From contig NZ_CP029495.1 of the NCBI RefSeq assembly GCF_003325475.1, positions 4,030,001 to 4,094,000 of the forward strand: a stretch of DNA of 64,000 nucleotides, given 5' to 3'. Below, one piece after another: positions 16,031 to 24,593 of this stretch. Under the pieces are notes generated by a model. That model searched no databases. It saw nothing but the letters and a program-made list of their open reading frames with translations, and was not told where the DNA came from. Position numbers and translations under genes: made by a program. This DNA comes from Chromobacterium phragmitis. GTDB lineage: Bacteria > Pseudomonadota > Gammaproteobacteria > Burkholderiales > Chromobacteriaceae. Position 1 is the stretch's first letter, and each line of letters starts with the position of its first letter.

Positions 16031-17174
16031 TTTGCTTGCCGAGTTGATTCGCTTCGACACTACCAGCCGCCATTCCAATTTGAAGCTGATTGCCTGGGTG
16101 CAGGACTATCTTTCCCGTTTTGGCCTGAGTTGCCGCTTGACTTACAACGAAGATGGCAGCAAGGCCAACTTGTTTTGCCGCATCGGCCGCGAAGATCTTG
16201 CCATGATTGTGTTGTCGGGGCATAGCGATGTCGTGCCGGTGGGTGGCCAGGACTGGACCTATCCGCCATTCGAACTGACCGATGGCGACGATGGCAGACT
16301 GTATGGCCGCGGCAGCGCAGACATGAAGGGCTTCATCGCCTGCGTACTGGCCAAGGTGCCCGACTTTGTCGAGTTGGCCAAGTCGGACAGCTTGAAGCAG
16401 GCCATTGGCATCGCCCTGTCTTACGATGAGGAAGTGGGGTGCCTGGGCGCGGGAAGGCTGATAGAGGACTTGGTCTCGCAAGGCGCCAGGGTGGCGGGGT
16501 GCCTGGTAGGGGAGCCGACATCAATGAAGCCGGTGATCGCGCACAAGGGCATCGCTCATTATCGTTGCCGAATCAGGGGGAGGGCCGCTCACTCTTCGCT
16601 GACGCCGCTGGGCGTCAATGCCATTGAGTACGCGGCGAAGTTGATCACGCATATTCGGAAGCTAGCCGATGCCGAAGCCTCTTTCGGTCACCGCCAGCCT
16701 TTGTATGACGTGCCCTTCACTACCATGCAAACTGGTTTGATCACAGGGGGCGTGGCGTGCAACATTGTTCCGGCCGATTGTGAATTCATGTTCGAATGCC
16801 GCTGGCTGCCGGGAGACGATCCCCAGAGGCTGGTCGCGTCGGTGACGGATTACGCGGCCAGTTTGCTGGTCGAGATGCGCGCGGTGGCGGATGAGGCCGC
16901 GATCGATATCGAACGCGTGGTGCATAGCCCCGCATTCGAGGCTGAGCCGGACTCGGATATCAGTCGCTATGTGAGCTGTCTTTGCCATTGCGAAGGGCGG
17001 GGCGTCGCCTACACTACGGAAGCGGGCTTGTTCAGCGAAGCCGGCATGCCTTGCGTGGTGCTGGGTCCGGGATCGATAGAGCAGGCGCATCGACCGGATG
17101 AATTCATAGAAATTGCCCAGTTGCAGGCTTGCCATGATTGGCTTGGGCTATTGACTAACAACTTAATCAAATAA
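15999..17174 (+). CDS. argE: Acetylornithine deacetylase
   Basis: A 391-residue M20-family metalloenzyme releasing ornithine from N-acetylornithine. Metal/catalytic segments: SGHSDVVPVGG, YGRGSADMKGF, SYDEEVGCLGA and GEPTSMKPVIAHKG; the C-terminal zinc ligand is in PGSIEQAHRPDEFI. Two starts are possible (15999 and 16011); neither has a good Shine-Dalgarno. The only strong one nearby serves an out-of-frame ATG at 15935, so argE may depend on translational coupling. No other arginine gene is adjacent. Confidence 0.9.
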   Translation: MPSAMTATTVDLLAELIRFDTTSRHSNLKLIAWVQDYLSRFGLSCRLTYNEDGSKANLFCRIGREDLAMIVLSGHSDVVPVGGQDWTYPPFELTDGDDGRLYGRGSADMKGFIACVLAKVPDFVELAKSDSLKQAIGIALSYDEEVGCLGAGRLIEDLVSQGARVAGCLVGEPTSMKPVIAHKGIAHYRCRIRGRAAHSSLTPLGVNAIEYAAKLITHIRKLADAEASFGHRQPLYDVPFTTMQTGLITGGVACNIVPADCEFMFECRWLPGDDPQRLVASVTDYAASLLVEMRAVADEAAIDIERVVHSPAFEAEPDSDISRYVSCLCHCEGRGVAYTTEAGLFSEAGMPCVVLGPGSIEQAHRPDEFIEIAQLQACHDWLGLLTNNLIK

Positions 17175-17243
17175 CTGTCAGAAATGCTTTGCATCCATAA
17201 GCGATAGGCGGCAAAATCCTGCCCCTAGCAACGAAGGTCAATT

Positions 17244-17281
17244 GAGCCCGCCCGGAGACCTCCGCGCGGGCTCGCTTTATT
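17244..17281 (+). terminator. Strong hairpin after argE, before the NSS transporter gene
   Basis: Outer stem GAGCCCGC / GCGGGCTC encloses an inner stem CGGAG / CTCCG. It is followed by GCTTTATTG, a poor T-tract. It lies only 17 bases before the transporter start, so it could act as a terminator or as an attenuator or translational control hairpin. Confidence 0.6.
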
Positions 17282-17297
17282 GGGATTCAGAAAAACA

Positions 17298-18680
17298 ATG
17301 AGTCAGAACAAGTCGGAAACGGGTGGAGAGCCTAAGGCGCGGGATGGTTTCACCTCCAGCTTTGGCGTGTTGGCGGCGACGCTGGGTTCTGCGGTAGGGC
17401 TGGGCAATATCTGGAAGTTTCCCTACCTGACCGGCACCAATGGCGGTGCCGGTTTCCTGGTGGTGTACGTAATGGCCACGCTGGTGGTTGGCCTGCCGGT
17501 GATGATTTCGGAAATCATGCTGGGCCGCAAAGCCAAGCGCGATGCGGTGACATCGCTGGTCAAGCTGGCGCCGACGGGGCAGCCTTGGTGGCTGGTGGGC
17601 GCTTTCGGCGTTCTCGCCGCCTTCCTGATCATGGCTTTTTATTCTGAAGTGGCCGCATGGGTCTTCGCCTACATCTTCAAGGCGATAGGGGGCGATATCC
17701 TGTCGCGCGATCCCAAGGTGACATCGGACGCGTTCAACGCCCTGATTTCCGACCCTGTGCAGTCGCTATTGTGGCAATGGCTGGTCTTGGCGCTGATTGG
17801 CGGCATTCTGTTGCTGGGGGTGTCCAAGGGAATTGAAGCGGTAACCAAGAAGCTGATGCCGCTGCTGTTCGTGCTGCTGGTGGTGATAGGCGCGCGCAGC
17901 TTGATGCTGCCCGGCGCCGGCGAAGGCCTGGCCTTCCTGTTCGCGCCTGACTTTTCCAAGATCAGCGCCGCAGTGGTGTTGACCGCGATGGGGCTGGCCT
18001 TCTTCAAACTGTCCATCGGCATGGGAACCATGATCACTTACGGCAGCTACTTCCGCGATGATCAGAATATTCCCGCCACCGCGTTCCGCGTGATGTGTGC
18101 CGACCTGTTCGTCTCCCTGCTGGCTGGCATCGCGATTTTCTCGGCGGTGTTTGCCTTTGGTTTTCAGCCGGCGGCCGGCCCTTCGCTGTTGTTCATCACC
18201 ATTCCCGCCGTATTCGCCAGCATGCCGCTGGGGCATGCTTTCATGGTGGTGTTCTTTGTTTTGACCGCCATTGCGGCTACCGGAGCCATGCTGTCCATTC
18301 TCGAAGTGCCGGTATCGGTGTTGAGCGAGCGATTCAGCATCAGCAGGGTAAAGGCGACCGTGATCAATTTGCTGTTGTTGGCGCTGGTAGGCGCGGGGTG
18401 CGCGTTGTCCAACAGCCTGACAGCCGATTTCAAGGTTTTCGGCATGACGCTGTTCGATCTATTCGACTTCGTCACGTCCAATGTATTGATGCCGCTGGGA
18501 GGGATCTGCCTGTGCCTGTTCACTGCATGGGTGTGGGGCTACGACCGGTTCCGCGACGCTTTGAGCAACGGCGAAAAGTTGAACAACGAGCGCGTGTTGA
18601 AGCCGTTGTTCTTCGTGCTTCGCTTCGTATCGCCGCTGCTGATCCTTTATGTGATGCTCAAGGGGCTGAAGGTCATCTGA
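17298..18680 (+). CDS. Sodium-dependent neurotransmitter-symporter (NSS/SNF) family transporter
   Basis: A 460-residue polytopic protein. The N-terminus has the NSS signature GSAVGLGNIWKFPYLTGTNGG-like segment (TM1, sodium/substrate site), then GAGFLVVYV (TM2) and the later SIGMGTMITYGSYF segment (TM6 region). About 11-12 hydrophobic helices are visible, as in TnaT/MhsT-type bacterial members that import neutral or aromatic amino acids with sodium. Substrate not assignable. Start at MSQNKSE; the upstream TTG is unlikely. Confidence 0.88.
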   Translation: MSQNKSETGGEPKARDGFTSSFGVLAATLGSAVGLGNIWKFPYLTGTNGGAGFLVVYVMATLVVGLPVMISEIMLGRKAKRDAVTSLVKLAPTGQPWWLVGAFGVLAAFLIMAFYSEVAAWVFAYIFKAIGGDILSRDPKVTSDAFNALISDPVQSLLWQWLVLALIGGILLLGVSKGIEAVTKKLMPLLFVLLVVIGARSLMLPGAGEGLAFLFAPDFSKISAAVVLTAMGLAFFKLSIGMGTMITYGSYFRDDQNIPATAFRVMCADLFVSLLAGIAIFSAVFAFGFQPAAGPSLLFITIPAVFASMPLGHAFMVVFFVLTAIAATGAMLSILEVPVSVLSERFSISRVKATVINLLLLALVGAGCALSNSLTADFKVFGMTLFDLFDFVTSNVLMPLGGICLCLFTAWVWGYDRFRDALSNGEKLNNERVLKPLFFVLRFVSPLLILYVMLKGLKVI

Positions 18681-18691
18681 AACAATGAAAG

Positions 18692-18718
18692 GGCCGGACA
18701 ATTCGTCCGGCCTTTTTT
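18692..18718 (+). terminator. Terminator after the NSS transporter gene
   Basis: Stem GGCCGGAC / GTCCGGCC, 5-base loop, T6. It lies 11 bases beyond the stop and just before the convergent small membrane-protein gene. Confidence 0.88.
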
Positions 18719-18730
18719 GCATGCCGCCGT

Positions 18731-19009
18731 TCAGGGCAGCGGCGCGTCTTCGTCAGGCGCTATCGCAGGGGGCGGAGTGAAGCCATTGATTTCCCTGGCG
18801 GTCTTCTCCAGCAGCAGCACGATGGAAGTATTGAGCGCGCCAAACGCCCAACTGGCTAGAAAGAACAGCGAGTAGGCGCTGAGTTTGTCGGAAAATAGGG
18901 CATTGCCATGCAGCTTCAGTTCGGCAGGGTCAAAGATCGAAAAGAAAACGGCGGTCGCGATCATGGCGATCATGAAGGACGGCCAGAAAAGCAGAATTCC
19001 CTTTTTCAT
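18731..19009 (-). CDS. Small hypothetical inner-membrane protein
   Basis: A 92-residue protein with two hydrophobic segments: residues about 2-24 (GILLFWPSFMIAMIATAVFFSIF) and about 45-70 (AYSLFFLASWAFGALNTSIVLLL). A proline/acidic tail (PPPAIAPDEDAPLP) ends it. Start chosen at MKKGILLF, the natural beginning of a membrane protein; the frame extends 35 codons upstream without similarity. Function unknown. Confidence 0.65.
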   Translation of the reverse strand: MKKGILLFWPSFMIAMIATAVFFSIFDPAELKLHGNALFSDKLSAYSLFFLASWAFGALNTSIVLLLEKTAREINGFTPPPAIAPDEDAPLP

Positions 19010-19325
19010 GCATGCCTCCGTTTTGAACGACCAACAAAATGACATCTCGCCTGTGCGAGGGGCGGTTTGACTGCAGTTTTTTGCTGGCGGCTCTGCAAGA
19101 TGTGCCGTCGGCACAAAATCGCCCGATCAGGCGCGCATGTTTCTGATTAAGCCACATCTTAGGATTTGTCGATAACTGTCCGCAATGTCCTGCCTGTGAG
19201 GTCAGGGGATACATGTTAAACTATGTTCGACAGCGAACAGCCTTCATTCGGAAGGCAACAAGCAATATCAGTATTTTTTGATCGGCCGTCCGGCCGGTGC
19301 ATTTGTAAAGCTAATGGAGCCTGGT
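19010..19325 (+). promoter_or_regulatory. tyrB upstream region with operator-like palindrome at 19224-19239
   Basis: No gene supported. A TAAACT hexamer (19217-19222) that could be a -10 element is followed directly by the perfect palindrome TGTTCG-ACAG-CGAACA (19224-19239). In that position it would cover the transcription start. The -35 match is weak. Confidence 0.45.
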
Positions 19326-20528
19326 ATGACCTCTTCGATCTTCGCCGGCGTGGAGCTGGCGCCGCGCGACCCCATTCTCGGTCTCAATGAAGCGTTCAAC
19401 GCCGATACCCGTAGCATCAAGGTGAATCTTGGCGTAGGCGTGTATTCCGACGACAATGGCAAGATACCCCTGCTGGCCGCGGTGCAAGCGGCCGAGAAGG
19501 CTCGGCTGGAGGCGCTGCCGGCGCGTGGCTACCAACCCATCGAAGGCCCCGCGGCATATGATGTCGCTGTGCAGAAGCTGCTGTTCGGAGAAGGCAGCGA
19601 CCTGTTGGCAGCAAGCCGCGTGGTGACCGCTCAGGCGCTGGGTGGGACAGGCGCCCTCAAGATCGGCGCGGACTTCCTGAAGCGGCTGAATCCCGCCGCC
19701 AAGGTTTACATCAGCGATCCGTCCTGGGAGAACCATCGCGCGCTGTTCGAGTCTGCTGGCTTTGAAGTGGGGAACTACCCTTACTACCATGCTTCCAGCC
19801 GCGGTGTGGACTTCGCTGCGATGAAATCTTTCCTGGCTTCGCTGAGCGCGGGCTCCATCATCGTGCTGCACGCTTGCTGCCACAATCCGACTGGCGCGGA
19901 CATCTCAGCCGCTCAGTGGGAAGAGGTGGTGTCGGTCTGCCGCGAGCGAGGCCTGGTGCCGTTCCTGGATATGGCTTATCAGGGATTCGCCGACGGCATT
20001 GATGCCGACGCGCTGGCGGTGCGCCTGTTCGCTGACTCCGGCTTGCAGTTTTTTGTCGCCAGCTCCTTTTCCAAGAGCTTCTCGCTGTATGGCGAGCGCG
20101 TTGGCGCGCTGTCCATCGTCACTGCAACCAAGGATGAATCGGCTCGCGTGCTGTCTCAGCTGAAGCGCGTGATCCGCACCAATTACTCCAATCCGCCGAT
20201 CCACGGCGCCGCCATTGTCGCCGCCGTGCTGTCCAGCCCGACGCTGCGTCAGCAATGGGAAGACGAGTTGGCCGGCATGCGCGATCGCATCCGCGGCATG
20301 CGGACGGCCTTGCTGGACGCGATCAAGGCGCAAGGCGCGGAGACGGACTTTTCCTTTATCACTGCTCAGCGCGGCATGTTCTCCTACACGGGCCTGAGCG
20401 CCGCGCAGGTGGATCGCCTGCGCGAGGAGTTCGGCATCTACGCCGTATCCACTGGCCGGATCTGTTTGGCGGCGCTCAACAGCAAGAACGTCGAATACGT
20501 CGCAAACGCCATCGCCAAGGTTGTGTAA
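19326..20528 (+). CDS. tyrB: Aromatic amino acid aminotransferase (class I aspartate aminotransferase family)
   Basis: A 400-residue PLP enzyme of the AspC/TyrB subgroup (E. coli TyrB has 397). Segments: NLGVGVYSDDNGKIPLL, ACCHNPTGADIS, the PLP lysine in SSFSKSFSLYGERVGAL (around residue 248) and the FSYTGLSAAQVDRLREEFGIY C-terminal region. It transfers amino groups between 2-oxoglutarate and tyrosine, phenylalanine or aspartate. TyrB versus AspC cannot be settled from sequence alone. Start chosen at MTSSIFAGV with GGAG upstream. Confidence 0.88.
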   Translation: MTSSIFAGVELAPRDPILGLNEAFNADTRSIKVNLGVGVYSDDNGKIPLLAAVQAAEKARLEALPARGYQPIEGPAAYDVAVQKLLFGEGSDLLAASRVVTAQALGGTGALKIGADFLKRLNPAAKVYISDPSWENHRALFESAGFEVGNYPYYHASSRGVDFAAMKSFLASLSAGSIIVLHACCHNPTGADISAAQWEEVVSVCRERGLVPFLDMAYQGFADGIDADALAVRLFADSGLQFFVASSFSKSFSLYGERVGALSIVTATKDESARVLSQLKRVIRTNYSNPPIHGAAIVAAVLSSPTLRQQWEDELAGMRDRIRGMRTALLDAIKAQGAETDFSFITAQRGMFSYTGLSAAQVDRLREEFGIYAVSTGRICLAALNSKNVEYVANAIAKVV

Positions 20529-20551
20529 ACGGGCGAATGGGCCTTCATGCG

Positions 20552-20587
20552 AAACAGCCGCTCCGGCATGAACGGAGCGGCTGTTTT
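20552..20587. terminator. Terminator after tyrB
   Basis: Long stem AAACAGCCGCTCCG / CGGAGCGGCTGTTT, 7-base loop, then TTATAT. Symmetric flanks allow termination in both directions. Confidence 0.85.
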
Positions 20588-20878
20588 ATATGAGAAAAAC
20601 TCATTTCATGTTGCGTTGGCAAAATAGCATTCAACGGAATGCTAAATTTATTCATCATTTTCCGCTTGCGTCTGTGATGGGCGCGCCACCCAGGCTGTGT
20701 CCAAAAGTACAGGTTTTCTCTGTGCGACGTGTTTTTTCCCATTTGCGGCATTGCTCGACCCGTCAAACATCCTCATGATGGTGGCAGACATCAATGAATG
20801 TCCGATCGCGAACCATTCAAATGGGCGATGACAATAATCCAATAATTCGTTTGAGGGGAAACCCTCGGGGTAGATGCC
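20588..20878. other. Intergenic region with palindrome at 20625-20644
   Basis: No gene supported in these 291 bases. TAGCATTC-AACG-GAATGCTA is a perfect 8+8 inverted repeat in AT-rich sequence. A short GNRA-type hairpin GAGGG-GAAA-CCCTC (20853-20866) lies just before the next start codon and may affect its translation. Confidence 0.5.
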
Positions 20879-21232
20879 ATGACAGCGACTTTTCCTGAAG
20901 TGCTGGTTCCGCAGGCCATTTCTGCGGGCGCTTTCGACGCGGATGATGCTGATGTCCGCAACAACTTGGGCCTGCTTGGCCTGCTCGACGTGCATTCCCG
21001 CGATGGCCGCTATCACCTGGCCGCGTCGCTGGAGCCGGTAGGGACAGACCTTCAACCCACGCAATGGACCTTGGAAGTGGAAATGGAGGTTTGCGCCGAT
21101 GGCAAAACCGTGCATTGCAAACTTGGCCAGTTGACCTATGCGGGCAACACGCCGGGCAGCCATCTGCGCAAGATGCTTTCCAGCGGCGAACTGCTGTCCT
21201 ACCTGACCCAGAGCATCGCCGAAGCTGCCTGA
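20879..21232 (+). CDS. Hypothetical protein, 117 aa
   Basis: I do not recognise a family. The protein is soluble, acidic, with no signal peptide, membrane segment or known motif. It has GC-rich third codon positions like its neighbours and its own terminator 26 bases downstream, which support it being a real gene. A longer open frame on the opposite strand covers it but has unlikely composition. Start is at ATG 20879, 13 bases after a small hairpin. Confidence 0.6.
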   Translation: MTATFPEVLVPQAISAGAFDADDADVRNNLGLLGLLDVHSRDGRYHLAASLEPVGTDLQPTQWTLEVEMEVCADGKTVHCKLGQLTYAGNTPGSHLRKMLSSGELLSYLTQSIAEAA

Positions 21233-21257
21233 TAGCCGGTTCGCGGCGATAACGAAC

Positions 21258-21291
21258 AAGGCCACTGCATCGCGCAGTGGCCTTTCTGTTT
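21258..21291. terminator. Terminator between the 117-aa protein gene and the TetR regulator gene
   Basis: Stem AAGGCCACTGC / GCAGTGGCCTT with a 5-base loop, followed by TCTGTTT; between convergent genes. Confidence 0.8.
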
Positions 21292-21310
21292 GGGCGCTGG
21301 CAGTTCAGGC

Positions 21311-21955
21311 TCAGGCGGCGTGGCGCTCGTAAAGGGAGTGGAAGGCGTGCCGATACTCCAGCTGCACATAGGGCTTGAGCAGCGCCAGCACCTGCAGTAC
21401 GCCTCGGTGGCCTGACTCTTCGGTGATCGGCGCGCGTGGACGAGAAGTCTGCTCGAAGGCGAACCAGAACTTCACCACCAGCCAGATATTGACGCTGACC
21501 GCCTCAATGTCTTCCTCATCCATTTTCAGCAGCCCCAGGCGGATGAACTCGCGGAAGTGTTCGCCCAGGATGTTCTTCAGTTCAGTGTTCACGAACTGAT
21601 GGTACTCGGACTGCATTTGCGGATTACGCGCCAGGAGGCCCGGCAGATCGTAGAACATGAAGCGGAATTGCCACATCGCCAAGAAGGCGGTGTCCAGATA
21701 ATTGACTAGATCGTCCACCGTCATTTTTCGATCTTCCGGCACGGCCAAGCGCTGGTTGATGAACTCGCGGTACATCAGGAATATCTGATAGACGATTTCT
21801 TCTTTATTGCGGAAGTGGTAGTAGAGATTGCCCGGGCTGATGCCCAGATGCGCGGCGATGTGATTGGTGGTGATGCTGCGCTCGCCTTGCTCATTGAACA
21901 GCTTCAGGCTTTCTTGAATGATGCGGTCGTAGGTTTTGATTCTGGTTTTACTCAT
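21311..21955 (-). CDS. TetR/AcrR-family transcriptional regulator
   Basis: A 214-residue protein. The N-terminal TetR HTH is clear: IIQESLKLFNEQGERSITTNHIAAHLGISPGNLYYHFRNKEEI. A larger helical ligand-binding part follows, with WQFRFMFYDLPGLL and FWFAFEQTS segments that match the family of TetR regulators often near fatty-acid or lipid genes. Ligand unknown. It is followed downstream by a terminator; the MscS gene lies upstream in the same orientation. Confidence 0.85.
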   Translation of the reverse strand: MSKTRIKTYDRIIQESLKLFNEQGERSITTNHIAAHLGISPGNLYYHFRNKEEIVYQIFLMYREFINQRLAVPEDRKMTVDDLVNYLDTAFLAMWQFRFMFYDLPGLLARNPQMQSEYHQFVNTELKNILGEHFREFIRLGLLKMDEEDIEAVSVNIWLVVKFWFAFEQTSRPRAPITEESGHRGVLQVLALLKPYVQLEYRHAFHSLYERHAA

Positions 21956-22024
21956 GTAGCACCGGCTGGTAGTGACTTCGCATAGCGCAATTGTATACGA
22001 TGTTTGGAGTTCTTGCTCTATTTC

Positions 22025-22870
22025 TTACGCTTTGATGATGGGGTAGCAGTCCGACATGAATTTATGCAGGATGGCTTGCTCGATACGTTGCCTTTCCCTG
22101 GCCGGAATCGCGATGCGCAGGATCAACTGATAGCGTTTTTCGTCTACCGGCTGGATGGAAATGCGCGGTTCCACAGAAGGGATGTCCACCAAATAGCGCT
22201 TGGCCATGTCCTCCATGTGGCGGCGCGCCACTTCCACGTGCGGATCGCATACGCTTTCCGCGGCCTCCATCAGTAAGCGCTCGCCCAGCGTTGGCGGCAC
22301 TTCGTAGGCGAGTGGCACATTGATGATGTGCATCACATACTCGCCCATGTAGTTCTCTCGAATCACCGGCGTGGACAGCAAGAGGCTGTTGGGGAAGGTG
22401 AGGGCGCGCCCCGTCATCTGGTGGGAGCTGTGATTGGGGCCGATTTCCATCACGGTGGTGGACAAAAGTCCGATGTCCACCACCCGCCCGCGCACGGTTC
22501 CGAGCTCGATATGATCGCCCAGTCCGTAGCTGTTGGACATCTGCCTGACCACGCCGCCGGACAGGCACATGATCAGCTCCTTGGTGGCCAGGATCAGCGC
22601 GGCGGCGAACGCCAGCATGGATACCGCCAGCGTCTGCAGCTCGTTGGCCCAGATGAAGCCGATGCCGGCGAGGCCCGCCACGAACAGGCCGTTGCGGGTA
22701 TTGATCGACCAGCGGCGCCTTTCCTCGACCGGTACGCTGCTGCTGGCGGCCAGCAGCCTGTCCACCACGATGCGTATGATCAGCAAGGTGAGGATCAGCA
22801 GCAGCGAGCGAACGATCTCGTGGGAGTAGTTCTCTCGCAAAAACGCGACCAGGTCGAGCAAGGTGTGCAT
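22025..22870 (-). CDS. MscS-family small-conductance mechanosensitive channel
   Basis: A 281-residue membrane protein. Hydrophobic helices lie at about 17-38, 62-82 and 84-108, the last containing the pore-lining Ala/Gly-rich pattern. The MscS beta-domain follows: SYGLGDHIELGTVRGRVVDIGLLSTTV, then TFPNSLLLSTPVIRENY. It should open under membrane tension to release solutes. It ends the prfC-MscS pair (3 bases apart), so expression is linked to prfC. Confidence 0.88.
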   Translation of the reverse strand: MHTLLDLVAFLRENYSHEIVRSLLLILTLLIIRIVVDRLLAASSSVPVEERRRWSINTRNGLFVAGLAGIGFIWANELQTLAVSMLAFAAALILATKELIMCLSGGVVRQMSNSYGLGDHIELGTVRGRVVDIGLLSTTVMEIGPNHSSHQMTGRALTFPNSLLLSTPVIRENYMGEYVMHIINVPLAYEVPPTLGERLLMEAAESVCDPHVEVARRHMEDMAKRYLVDIPSVEPRISIQPVDEKRYQLILRIAIPARERQRIEQAILHKFMSDCYPIIKA

Positions 22871-22873
22871 GGT

Positions 22874-24505
22874 TTAATCGTTCAGTTTCACCGCGTGCTC
22901 GCGGGTTTCGTGGAAGACGATGTCGGGCCAGCGCTCCTGGGTCAGCTGCAGATTGACGCGGTTGGGCGCCAGATAGGCCAGATTGCCGCCGGCATCGGTC
23001 GCGATGTTCATCTGCAGCGTCTTGACGAATTCGTCCAGTTTCTTGCGGTCGTCGCAGCTGAACCAGCGGGCGGACCAGATGCTGGCCGATTCGAAGATGG
23101 CGTCGACGCCGTATTCGGCGGCCAGGCGGCTGGCCACCACTTCGAACTGCAGAACGCCCACGGCGCCCAGGATCAGGTCGCCGCCGCTGTGCGGCTTGAA
23201 TACCTGCACCGCGCCTTCTTCGCCCAGCTGCTGCAGGCCTTTTTGCAGCTGTTTCAGCTTCAGCGGGTTTTTGATGCGCACGGAGCGGAACAGTTCCGGC
23301 GCGAAGAAGGGAATGCCGGTGAAAGACAGGTCCTCGCCCTCGGAGAAGCTGTCGCCGATCTGGATGTTGCCGTGATTGGGGATGCCGATGATGTCGCCCG
23401 CGAAGGCTTCTTCCACGATTTCGCGGTCGTGGGACATGAAGGTGACCACGCTGGAAGCGGCGATGTCGCGGTTAAGGCGCAGATGCTTCATCTTCATGCC
23501 GCGCTCGAACTGGCCGGAGCAGACGCGCAGGAAAGCGATGCGGTCGCGGTGCTTCGGATCCATATTGGCCTGGATCTTGAATACGAAGCCGGAGAACTTG
23601 GCCTCCTTCGGGTCCACGCTGCGCACGGTGGCGTCGCGCTCCTGCGGCGCCGGAGCCCAGTCGATCAGCGCGTTCAGAATTTCGCGCACGCCGAAGTTGT
23701 TGATGGCGGAGCCGAAGAACACCGGGGTCAGTTCGCCGGCCAGGAATTCTTCCAGGCTCCACTCATTGGACGCGCCTTTGACCAGCTCGATCTCCATCCG
23801 CAGCTGTTCCATTTCCAGCGGGAACAGCTCGTCCAGGCGCGGGTTGTCTATGCCCTGGATCACTTCGATATCGGAGACCAGCTTTTCCGTGCCGGCCTCA
23901 AACAGGATCACCGCGTCGCTCAGCAGGCTGTATACGCCGCGGAAGGTCTTGCCCATGCCGATCGGCCAGGTGATCGGCGAGCAGCGGATCTTCAGCACGT
24001 TTTCCACTTCGTCCAGCAGTTCCAGACTGTCGCGCACTTCGCGGTCGCACTTGTTCATGAAGGTGACGATGGGCGTGTTTCGCAGGCGGCAGACATTCAA
24101 TAGCTTGATGGTCTGCTCTTCTACGCCCTTGGCGGCGTCGATCACCATCAGCGCGCTGTCCACGGCGGTCAGCACGCGGTAGGTGTCCTCGGAGAAGTCC
24201 TGGTGGCCCGGGGTGTCCAGCAGATTGACGGTGTGATCGCGGTAGTCGAATTGCATCACCGAGGAGGCGACGGAAATGCCGCGTTGCTTTTCGATTTCCA
24301 TCCAGTCCGAGGTGGCGAACTTGCCGCCTTTCTTGCCTTTCACCGTGCCGGCCATCTGGATGGCGCCGGAGAACAGCAGCAGCTTTTCCGTTAGCGTGGT
24401 TTTACCGGCGTCAGGGTGGGAAATGATGGCAAAGGTGCGGCGATGCGAGACTTCTTCGGCAATGCGGGCGAGATCGGCGGACATGGGTGCTTGCTTGGAA
24501 TTCAA
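22874..24505 (-). CDS. prfC: Peptide chain release factor 3
   Basis: A 543-residue translational GTPase (E. coli RF3 529) that removes RF1/RF2 from the ribosome after peptide release. G motifs: SHPDAGKTT (G1, residues 29-37), DTPGHQDFSEDTYR (G3), NKCDRE (G4). The KGKKGGKFATSDWMEIEKQRGISV segment and the C-terminal domain are typical of RF3. Start at MNSKQAP or MSADLAR. It is divergent from the TonB receptor, with the Fur box between them. Confidence 0.95.
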   Translation of the reverse strand: MNSKQAPMSADLARIAEEVSHRRTFAIISHPDAGKTTLTEKLLLFSGAIQMAGTVKGKKGGKFATSDWMEIEKQRGISVASSVMQFDYRDHTVNLLDTPGHQDFSEDTYRVLTAVDSALMVIDAAKGVEEQTIKLLNVCRLRNTPIVTFMNKCDREVRDSLELLDEVENVLKIRCSPITWPIGMGKTFRGVYSLLSDAVILFEAGTEKLVSDIEVIQGIDNPRLDELFPLEMEQLRMEIELVKGASNEWSLEEFLAGELTPVFFGSAINNFGVREILNALIDWAPAPQERDATVRSVDPKEAKFSGFVFKIQANMDPKHRDRIAFLRVCSGQFERGMKMKHLRLNRDIAASSVVTFMSHDREIVEEAFAGDIIGIPNHGNIQIGDSFSEGEDLSFTGIPFFAPELFRSVRIKNPLKLKQLQKGLQQLGEEGAVQVFKPHSGGDLILGAVGVLQFEVVASRLAAEYGVDAIFESASIWSARWFSCDDRKKLDEFVKTLQMNIATDAGGNLAYLAPNRVNLQLTQERWPDIVFHETREHAVKLND

Positions 24506-24558
24506 TAAAACCGAGCATTTTACCGGAGTTGAGAAGATCGGGAAATTCCATGTTACAA

Positions 24559-24577
24559 TTGATAATGATTATCAATA
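24559..24577. promoter_or_regulatory. Fur box
   Basis: The palindrome TTGATAATGATTATCAA is a close match to the Fur consensus built of GATAAT repeats. It lies about 20-35 bases before the TonB receptor start and predicts iron repression of that gene. It also lies 54 bases upstream of prfC on the other strand. Confidence 0.88.
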
Positions 24578-24593
24578 ATAAAATAATTCCGTG

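Noticed and set aside
20648..21265. 205-codon open frame opposite the 117-aa gene
   Set aside because: It runs through a strong terminator, has a His/Gln-rich composition typical of an antisense shadow in GC-rich DNA and no recognisable motif.
22328..24103. 591-codon open frame opposite prfC
   Set aside because: Its sequence is low-complexity His/Gln/Ala as expected of the complement of a conserved GC-rich gene; prfC itself is certain.
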